DNA of 39,287 nucleotides from JALJPB01 sp963933115 (GTDB lineage Bacteria > Pseudomonadota > Gammaproteobacteria > Enterobacterales > Alteromonadaceae). The position numbers and the translations under genes are program-made. Positions 33,219-39,287 of this stretch are shown here, one piece after another; the first letter of the stretch is position 1, and the number at the start of each line of letters is the position of its first letter. The stretch is from assembly GCA_963933115.1 (NCBI GenBank), contig CAWVSL010000027.1:1-39287 (forward strand), given 5' to 3'. The notes beneath the pieces are model-generated. The model did not search any database, was not told the origin of the DNA, and saw nothing but the letters and a program-made list of their open reading frames with translations.

Positions 33219-34097
33219 ATGCCTGACACCAACCCCGTAGCGCAAACCCACATTATTACCGCAGATTGCCCTAGCCAACCAGGCACAGTAGATGTCGTAA
33301 CGCGATTTTTATATGAGCAAGGGTTTTATATCAGTGAGATTCATTCGTTTGATGATACCGCGGTAAATCGCTTTTTCATAAGAATAGCGTTTAGAGCCGA
33401 TACGGCTACCACATTTGACCAAAAAGATTTTTGCCAACAATTTGAACAACGTGCCAGTGAATTTCAGATGCAATGGCAGTTAGCATCAAGCACATATAAA
33501 TCAAAAGTGGTGATCATGGTGTCGAAGCACGATCATTGTTTGAATGACTTATTATACCGTTATAGAACGGGCGACCTTATGATCGACATACCCGCGATTA
33601 TCTCCAATCATCCTGATTTAGAAGAGTTGGCAAAATGGCATGGTATTCCCTATTACCATCTACCGATCTCTAAGGAAACTAAGACTGAACAAGAAGCTAA
33701 GGTTTGGCAGATCATTCAAGACTGTGAAGCTGACTTAGTGGTATTAGCTCGTTATATGCAAGTGTTATCAAGTGAGATGTGCAAAAAGCTATCAGGTAAA
33801 GCGATAAATATTCATCATTCGTTATTACCGGGTTTTAAGGGGGCTAGGCCATATTACCAAGCTTATGAACGTGGTATTAAATTAGTGGGCGCCACGGCAC
33901 ATTATGTTAGTGATGATCTTGACGAAGGACCAATTATTAGCCAAGGCGTTGAAACAGTTGATCACGTACACTACCCTCAGGATTTAGCGGCTAAGGGCCG
34001 TGATATTGAGTGTTTAACTTTGTCGCGGGCTGTGCGTTGCCACATTGAAAACCGAATTTTTATGCATGGCAAAAAAACCGTAGTCTTTGCTAAGTAG
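33219..34097 (+). CDS. purU: formyltetrahydrofolate deformylase
   Basis: PurU, 292 aa, hydrolyses 10-formyl-THF to formate and THF, keeping the folate pool free when one-carbon units are in excess. The N-terminal ACT domain (about 10-90: ITADCPSQPGTVDVVTRFLYEQG) is the usual regulatory part. The formyltransferase fold follows (about 95-285) with the catalytic trio Asn197 and His199 in NIHHSLLPGFKG and Asp235 in DLDEGPI. AGGA sits six bases before the ATG. Its position after soxBDAG is common and fits disposal of the C1 unit released from sarcosine. Confidence 0.95.
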   Translation: MPDTNPVAQTHIITADCPSQPGTVDVVTRFLYEQGFYISEIHSFDDTAVNRFFIRIAFRADTATTFDQKDFCQQFEQRASEFQMQWQLASSTYKSKVVIMVSKHDHCLNDLLYRYRTGDLMIDIPAIISNHPDLEELAKWHGIPYYHLPISKETKTEQEAKVWQIIQDCEADLVVLARYMQVLSSEMCKKLSGKAINIHHSLLPGFKGARPYYQAYERGIKLVGATAHYVSDDLDEGPIISQGVETVDHVHYPQDLAAKGRDIECLTLSRAVRCHIENRIFMHGKKTVVFAK

Positions 34098-34507
34098 ATT
34101 AAATATTTTATAGTGTGCGATTATCTTTAGTTAATCTAGCCATCGAATTTTGATGAGGTCAGCTCATAGCACCATATCATTATTCTTTGGTTGCATATCA
34201 GATGAAGATAATTATTTGGCTATTGGACTCTAAAGCGCTCTTAATGGAATACTTAGTGAGAATAGTTATTTCATTAAGTAGAATCTCAACAGCTGTTGAC
34301 TGACTCGTATAATAGTATGCTCTCAGGTCTAAAAAAGTCATAAGCTATTGGTCTAAAATAGTTTAATAAGACTCAACTCCCCCTTTTTGTACTGATATAG
34401 TGGATTCAGCAGAGGAATTCTCGCTATGTATCGTTTTTTTCGTTAAAGTTTTAGCATAAAAAATATTACCCATTATTAGGGCCTCGACATTAGGTAGGAT
34501 TACAGTT
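34098..34507. other. 410-base intergenic region before dcyD
   Basis: No gene of normal size is visible. Two items stand out. One is a six-codon ORF (34426-34446) behind a good AGAGGA site. The other is a 16-base string TTACCCATTATTAGGG (34466-34481) 26 bases before the dcyD ATG, almost identical to one upstream of the GGCT-like gene at 20135-20150. The promoter of dcyD must lie here. Confidence 0.5.
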
Positions 34508-35497
34508 ATGGATTATCAACATATCCCTAGGCAATCGTTAGGTTTTTTTCCAACACCGTTAGTTGAACTGACCAAGTTAAGTAAAAAACTTGATGGCCCT
34601 AGGCTATTTATGAAGCGAGATGATAATACCGGTCTGGCACTGGGTGGCAATAAAACAAGAAAGCTTGAGTTTATTCTTGGCGATGCACTCGCTCAAGGTG
34701 CTGACACTATAGTTACCGCAGGGGCTCAGCAATCAAATCACTGTCGTCAGACTGCTGCTGCCTGTGCTAGCTTAGGGCTTGAATGTCACCTTGTTTTAGG
34801 CGGCGGGGCGCCTGATGTCATTAATGGTAATTTGTTATTAGATAAAATTTTTGGATGCCAGATTCATTGGGCAGGAGAAAATAGAAAAGGGGAAGATATC
34901 CCCAAAATTGTTGAGCAACTACAAAAAAAGGGAAAAACGCCCTATGTTGTCCCCTATGGTGGCTCCAATGAATTAGGTGCTTTAGCCTTTGTTAAAGCAT
35001 TAGAAGAGCTGGAACATCAGCGCCAAGAAAGCCAAGTGTCATTTACACATATCATATTTGCATCAAGCTCTGGTGGAACACAAGCCGGGCTGATGCTTGG
35101 CAAAAAAATAATGGGCGCTTCTTATCAGATAGTTGGAGTAAGCATTGATAAGGGGGAGAAAGATAACGTTGCCTTTGATCAGTCTATACTCTCTCTTGCT
35201 AATCGTACGGCGACACTCATAGATGTTAATCATGAGTTTTCAGATGAAGACTTAATACTTAACACTGACTATGTTGGTGAAGGTTATGGCGTGATCGGTG
35301 CTTTAGAAAATGAGGCCATTTCACTTACCGCCCAAACTGAAGGCATATTATTAGACCCTGTTTATACTGGGAGAGCTATGGGAGGGTTAATTGACATGAT
35401 TCGTTCAGGCAAGTTCAAGCCATCAGATAGCATTTTATTTTGGCATACCGGTGGCGCGCCAGCGCTCTTTGCTTATGCTAATACTTTAGACTTTTAA
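34508..35497 (+). CDS. dcyD: D-cysteine desulfhydrase / ACC-deaminase family PLP enzyme
   Basis: A 329-aa fold-type II PLP enzyme. The PLP lysine is Lys49 in LALGGNKTRKLEF. AGAQQSNHCRQTAAACASLGL holds the Ser/Asn/His cluster that in this family acts on the substrate. The PLP-phosphate loop is SSSGGTQAGL, and DPVYTGRAMGG and FWHTGGAPALFAY close the fold. The sequence pattern fits D-cysteine desulfhydrase (D-cysteine to pyruvate, H2S and ammonia) better than ACC deaminase, but D-serine or other beta-substituted D-amino acids are possible. The distance of 37 bases to the next gene suggests they are co-transcribed. Confidence 0.87.
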   Translation: MDYQHIPRQSLGFFPTPLVELTKLSKKLDGPRLFMKRDDNTGLALGGNKTRKLEFILGDALAQGADTIVTAGAQQSNHCRQTAAACASLGLECHLVLGGGAPDVINGNLLLDKIFGCQIHWAGENRKGEDIPKIVEQLQKKGKTPYVVPYGGSNELGALAFVKALEELEHQRQESQVSFTHIIFASSSGGTQAGLMLGKKIMGASYQIVGVSIDKGEKDNVAFDQSILSLANRTATLIDVNHEFSDEDLILNTDYVGEGYGVIGALENEAISLTAQTEGILLDPVYTGRAMGGLIDMIRSGKFKPSDSILFWHTGGAPALFAYANTLDF

Positions 35498-35534
35498 GTC
35501 TTGTTTACAATATTCACCAGAGGATAGCGGGTAA

Positions 35535-36473
35535 ATGCAAAAATATAACGTAGGCATTATAGGAGCAACAGCGGATATTGCTAATGCACATATAGATGCG
35601 ATTGATTTTTTAGATGACTTTATCTTAACTGCTGTCTGTGATCTCAACGTAGACGAGCTGGCTACTCGGTTTAATAGTAGGACTGATGTATTACAAACAA
35701 CAGATTATCAAGTTCTTATAAATAGTGAAGCAGTAGATCTGGTTATTTTGTGTACCCCTAATCATCTTCATATTCCAATGGCACTGGATGCGTTAAGAGC
35801 AAACAAACATGTTCTTTGTGAAAAGCCTATGGCGATAAGTATTGCTGAATGCGATGCAATCATCCAGGCGATAAAAGACAGTTTAGCCACTTTTGTTGTT
35901 TCTTATCATTTTCAATTTTTCCCAGAAGTCCAATATTTGAAGAAGCACTTACCTTCATTCGCACCAATAGCTAAGTTTCGATTTGAAAGTAGCGAAGACT
36001 TAGGGGTATGTAAGCCTTGGCACTTTGAGAAAAATATTGGTGGGGTTTGGTTAGACTGGGCACCAAACGCTTTGAGTGTCTTACGTCAAATTATTTCACC
36101 CACTGAGCTATCCTCCTTTGAGATAAAAAATATCGAGTTTTCAAGCTGCTTTGATATGGTTATTGAAACCCGAGCTAATATCGAATTAACGATTAATAAT
36201 ATCCCTGGTGAGCTGCTTATTGATTGGGAAGCGGATGAAAATATTTTTGTTGCCATAAGTACATTCTGGGACGAAAGTGGCGTTAAAATAGAATTGGATC
36301 ATGCGACCAACCAAATGTATGTTAATGGAGAAATGGTCTACCAAGGGATCGACACTCGATACCGTGATGTTTACAATGAACTGATTAACAGAATAACATC
36401 AGCATCAAGTAATATAAGTGATGCTGACTTTGAAACAAAGTTGATTTGTGAAGTGTTTTCCCAAAATATTTAA
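35535..36473 (+). CDS. Gfo/Idh/MocA oxidoreductase, aldose-1-dehydrogenase-like
   Basis: A 312-aa NAD(P)-dependent dehydrogenase. The Rossmann motif GIIGATADIANAH (8-19) is followed by CTPNHLHIPMALDALRANKHVLCEKPMA with the catalytic Lys97. The second domain has GGVWLDWAPNAL, giving Asp174 and Asn178. The Lys-Asp-Asn set, with Asn where most family members have His, is that of bacterial arabinose/galactose 1-dehydrogenases, so an aldose substrate is the best guess. The first glycine motif is loose (GATADIA). SD-like AGAGGATAG lies before the ATG. It follows dcyD by 37 bases in the same direction; no sugar transporter or sugar-acid dehydratase is near. Confidence 0.82.
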   Translation: MQKYNVGIIGATADIANAHIDAIDFLDDFILTAVCDLNVDELATRFNSRTDVLQTTDYQVLINSEAVDLVILCTPNHLHIPMALDALRANKHVLCEKPMAISIAECDAIIQAIKDSLATFVVSYHFQFFPEVQYLKKHLPSFAPIAKFRFESSEDLGVCKPWHFEKNIGGVWLDWAPNALSVLRQIISPTELSSFEIKNIEFSSCFDMVIETRANIELTINNIPGELLIDWEADENIFVAISTFWDESGVKIELDHATNQMYVNGEMVYQGIDTRYRDVYNELINRITSASSNISDADFETKLICEVFSQNI

Positions 36474-36579
36474 GAGGTTACCTTCGACTTACGACTGCTT
36501 AGAAGGAGAGATAATATCTGTCTATGTCAGCATTAATTTCCTATCAAGCTAACATTTGCAAATAACCCTAGTAAAGTCG

Positions 36580-36599
36580 CTTCGCCAATTGCGGCGAAG
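36580..36599. terminator. hairpin between convergent genes
   Basis: A perfect 7-bp GC-rich stem, CTTCGCC and GGCGAAG, encloses the loop AATTGC. It lies about 107 bases after the + strand oxidoreductase and 24 bases beyond the stop of the opposing lipoprotein gene. The T-tracts on either side are weak, so it could be a modest bidirectional terminator. Confidence 0.45.
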
Positions 36600-36622
36600 T
36601 ATTTGAGCTTCCCTTGTTTAAA

Positions 36623-38752
36623 TTAAAACGGGCCTGTTGTTTGCTCTGGATTTTGCCAATCACTCCGCCATACATTATTGCCATGCACATAATAAATGTC
36701 ATTGTTATGAAATACTGCTCGATCATTCCAGCCAGAAATATAATTATATTTGTCATTGTTATTATTCTCAGCTTTTACCTTACCTTTATCAATTAAGGTT
36801 GCACTGGCGTCGCTACTAGAGACTTCAATTAAAGCTAAGAAATTTTCGGGAGACCAAACGTTATAACGCTGATCGCCCTCGCCAATAATCCTTGTTGTGG
36901 CCCAACGTTCAACGGGTAAGCTAAATCTGTGCTCTCCTGTTTCGCTAAGAAGGTAGGTTAATGCATGATAGTCATGTTCGACTGGTGTATAACTATTTTC
37001 ATAAACTAACGATGATATTTCTTGTGGGTTGGTCAAGTCACTAATGTCAAAAAGGCTAACCTTAGCCCCCTCAATTATTGGTGAGCTTTCATCAGCATTG
37101 ACACTGCCATCATCATTGATATCAATGACGGGTGCTAAGCGGTTAGCATCCACATTTTGTCCAATACCGAGTAATAAACTGTCTGAAATTGGATGTAAAT
37201 AAGCTGAATAACCGGGAATTTCTAATTCGCCAATAATTTTTGGCGCTGTATTGTCAGTCAAACTAATAACATAAAGAGGGTCAGTGTCTAAAAAAGTCAC
37301 TATATAAGCATTGTTTTCATAAAAACGAACGGCTTTAATATCTTCCTGTACTATGCCATCGCCATTGACCTTACCAATAGGCTTGCTATTAACATCATTG
37401 GGTAGTTGAGCAATGAGACTGAGTTCGTTGCCGTTTTGCGTCAGCACGTTAAGCTGGTGTTTAAAACCTTGTCTTCTATCTCCTGAGGTAGTGACTACAC
37501 GTAAAAAGCTTTGCTGTTCACTAAAGCGTAAGTTTGACATTTGCCAATTAAAACGGCCTTGTAAGGTAGCCGATGCTTGGTAGTTAATATTTAAACTATC
37601 AACTGAAAACTTATGAATAATGGACGTTTCTGCATTTTGACCATCAGCATATTGATAATCAGTACCATAGAGATATATCGATGCTGGCGTGGCATATAAA
37701 CCACTGGCTTGGCTATTAATACAGGCTGAAACCATATTTTCTGGGTTGCTTATATCGATGGCGGTTAGCGTAACTATGCCATCAAAACCGTCTTTTTCAG
37801 TCGCGTTTTCAGGGATGTAGCAATTGCTCGCGCTAACTAAAGGTTGTTCAATGCCATTGATGTCAGTATATTTAGGTAAAATTTGTTCGATAGTCAGGTT
37901 ATTGATTAATTTGTAATTGGCAAGTTTGTCTTCATCGCTTTCAACATAACTTAAGCCATCAACTGTTGGGCTATAGCTGCTAATGATGTATAAAACATTA
38001 CCGACACGCCGGCTATTAATCACATAGCCATCAGCTGTGAAGGAGGAAGTCACTGCTGCGTTTAATGGGTCATTAACATCGACTATGGTTAAATTGAATT
38101 TTTCCTTCATTGGAAAAAATTGGTCAGCGACTATGTTAGAAGTGAACACATCATCTGTATATGAATAAATGGAAGATAATACGGCTAATGTACCGTTATT
38201 TAAGTATAGGCCATTAATATCATTGGCTTTGCTTTCATTAATCATAATATCAGTATGGGCCTCAATGGTACCATCGCTCTTGCGCCGCATGACTCTTACG
38301 GAAGTTTTATTTTGTTCATCGCCACTAATACCCTCTTCAGTAAAGGTATAAAAGTCATATTGATTGTTAGCAATAAATAGATATTGACCATCATATTTTA
38401 TTCGGTCACCTTCTGCGACACCGACCTCTTGACTATTTGTCGCTGAAAAGTTCTCAGTACTCGAGTCAGCGCTAGCTTCTATCGGTATCGGTTGAGGGCT
38501 TAATGCCAGCGTCTCATTAATCATGTTATCTTGACTACGCAGGTATATACCATTTTTGATATGTTGCTCAAAGGTTGTTTGAGCATTTTTTGATAGAGGG
38601 TTTAATGACATTGATAATGAGTTTAGTGGCGGTACTTCTGTCAATTCATTAATGACATTTACATCGACATCGACACTTGTATCAAGATCACTGCTACCAC
38701 AGCCAAAAAACAGCATAAAAAAGGCTAATATAATCAATCTTTTGTAAAACAT
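36623..38752 (-). CDS. secreted beta-propeller lipoprotein (Beta_propel / DUF-type, WD40-like)
   Basis: A 709-aa exported lipoprotein. It starts MFYKRLIILAFFMLFFGCGSS: a basic N-terminus, a hydrophobic core and the lipobox FFGC with Cys18. I chose the ATG at 38752 because AAGGAA lies six bases before it; an in-frame ATG at 38797 would bury the signal peptide. The mature part has the pattern of the family of secreted proteins with a C-terminal beta-propeller: TNSQEVGVAEGDRIKYDGQY near the start, repeated blades such as YVINSRRVGNVLYIISSY and ITFLDTDPLYVISLTDNT. It also carries an Asp-rich loop (DINDDGSVNADESS) resembling a calcium-binding dockerin/EF-hand motif. The role is unknown; probably an outer-membrane-anchored surface or periplasmic protein. 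No operon partner. Confidence 0.85.
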   Translation of the reverse strand: MFYKRLIILAFFMLFFGCGSSDLDTSVDVDVNVINELTEVPPLNSLSMSLNPLSKNAQTTFEQHIKNGIYLRSQDNMINETLALSPQPIPIEASADSSTENFSATNSQEVGVAEGDRIKYDGQYLFIANNQYDFYTFTEEGISGDEQNKTSVRVMRRKSDGTIEAHTDIMINESKANDINGLYLNNGTLAVLSSIYSYTDDVFTSNIVADQFFPMKEKFNLTIVDVNDPLNAAVTSSFTADGYVINSRRVGNVLYIISSYSPTVDGLSYVESDEDKLANYKLINNLTIEQILPKYTDINGIEQPLVSASNCYIPENATEKDGFDGIVTLTAIDISNPENMVSACINSQASGLYATPASIYLYGTDYQYADGQNAETSIIHKFSVDSLNINYQASATLQGRFNWQMSNLRFSEQQSFLRVVTTSGDRRQGFKHQLNVLTQNGNELSLIAQLPNDVNSKPIGKVNGDGIVQEDIKAVRFYENNAYIVTFLDTDPLYVISLTDNTAPKIIGELEIPGYSAYLHPISDSLLLGIGQNVDANRLAPVIDINDDGSVNADESSPIIEGAKVSLFDISDLTNPQEISSLVYENSYTPVEHDYHALTYLLSETGEHRFSLPVERWATTRIIGEGDQRYNVWSPENFLALIEVSSSDASATLIDKGKVKAENNNNDKYNYISGWNDRAVFHNNDIYYVHGNNVWRSDWQNPEQTTGPF

Positions 38753-38874
38753 AATTTTCCTTATTTTTGATACCAATAAATATAGGTTGATTTCCATAAA
38801 ACCTGTTGATAAATGTAACTAAATTATCGACTTTAAATAATGTGAATTTCGTTAGCCAACTTAATCATTCGTAC

Positions 38875-38994
38875 TTAAAGTGCTAGAGGTAAAGTTTTAG
38901 GTAAAGAATCAACTTTAGTACTAACAACATTGTGGCTATTGCAGCCAGCGAGTGTGAGTAAAATAATGAAAAAAGTAGAAGGTAACGCTTTTTT
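38875..38994 (-). pseudogene. short lipoprotein-like reading frame without a start codon
   Basis: Reading leftward from 38994, 39 codons give KKALPSTFFIILLTLAGCNS and 19 more residues before a TAA at 38877-38875. The first part is a textbook lipoprotein signal: two Lys, a hydrophobic core and lipobox LAGC. The frame has no ATG, GTG or TTG before the upstream in-frame stop (39006-39004). The sequence just before it is CATAAAAAAG, where ATGAAAAAAG would be expected, as if one G had been lost. I infer a decayed or mis-sequenced small lipoprotein gene, or chance. It lies upstream of the beta-propeller lipoprotein gene on the same strand. Confidence 0.35.
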
Positions 38995-39287
38995 ATGAGT
39001 CGATTATCTAAGATAAAGTAATATAAATTATCTACTTAGAATAAAGTAATTCGAAAAAAAGTCTATTAAAATTAATGTGGGCATTTAAAGTAACTTATAA
39101 AGTAGAATAAAAAGCCAAGGTACTGAAAATTTACTTTACGTATTAAAATGCCACCAAGCTCAATTGAGTTTTCTAATATTTATCACTCCGAAAAACTGGG
39201 TTTACACGCATCAGTAAATCGTATGTGCTGATAAAAACAAAAACAAAAACAAAAACACAATTAATTGAAATAGCTATGGCAAATTGA
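38995..39287. other. non-coding AT-rich tail of the window
   Basis: No supported gene. Two copies of ATAAAGTAAT (near 39013 and 39044) form a short direct repeat. A 27-codon ORF from 39148 has no ribosome site or recognisable content. The window ends inside this region, so a gene could begin just beyond it. Confidence 0.5.
39233..39256 (+). repeat. hexanucleotide microsatellite (AAAAAC)x4
   Basis: Four perfect tandem copies of AAAAAC are followed by AC, in non-coding sequence near the window end. Length variation by slippage is likely. Any effect on a downstream promoter cannot be judged because the next gene lies outside the window. Confidence 0.9.

Noticed and set aside
39148..39231. 27-codon ORF at the window end
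   Set aside because: No Shine-Dalgarno and no signal or domain; length is within chance expectation.

Overview
The window looks like a chromosomal segment of a cold-adapted marine gammaproteobacterium of the Alteromonadales. A Colwellia-like organism fits best, with Shewanella or Moritella relatives as alternatives. The reasons are the pfa polyunsaturated fatty acid (PUFA) synthase operon, the AT-rich sequence, and the mix of genes. The organism call is an inference from gene content; no rRNA is present. I saw no complete mobile element, CRISPR array, tRNA or rRNA.

Layout. (1) 1-13100: the 3' end of pfaA, then pfaB, pfaC and pfaD in one direction. Together they encode the iterative megasynthase that makes EPA or DHA de novo. 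The operon closes with a 16-bp perfect hairpin terminator. The phosphopantetheinyl transferase PfaE, needed to activate the ACP domains, is not here. (2) 13308-14318: a convergent PAS-GGDEF diguanylate cyclase. (3) 14.8-22.0 kb: mostly single-gene units separated by long AT-rich gaps. They are an uncharacterised 167-aa protein, a VOC/YaeR-like protein, a DUF924 protein, two tiny membrane proteins, a DEAD-box RNA helicase, a CPXCG protein, a riboflavin synthase, a gamma-glutamylcyclotransferase-like protein and a homocysteine S-methyltransferase-family protein. Several start at GTG or TTG behind clear Shine-Dalgarno sites. (4) 22.2-26.0 kb: a translationally coupled three-gene phosphorelay: an OmpR/TorR-type regulator, a periplasmic SBP_bac_3-type binding protein, and a hybrid histidine kinase with REC and HPt domains. 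(5) 26.3-34.1 kb: an NhaC-family carrier, heterotetrameric sarcosine oxidase soxBDAG, and purU. (6) 34.5-36.5 kb: a D-cysteine desulfhydrase-like PLP enzyme and a Gfo/Idh/MocA oxidoreductase with the Lys/Asp/Asn catalytic set of aldose 1-dehydrogenases. (7) 36.6-39.3 kb: a convergent secreted beta-propeller lipoprotein, a start-less lipoprotein fragment, and a non-coding tail with a hexanucleotide repeat.

How the genes may work together. The most coherent system beyond pfa is the 21-34 kb stretch. There a methyltransferase of the BHMT/MmuM family, a sensory phosphorelay with its own binding protein, a sodium-type carrier, sarcosine oxidase and formyl-THF deformylase lie in the same direction. 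My inference is a regulated module for using methylated glycine derivatives (betaine, dimethylglycine, sarcosine) as carbon, nitrogen and one-carbon sources. The ligand of the sensor and the cargo of the carrier are unproven, and the dimethylglycine-demethylating step is missing from the window.
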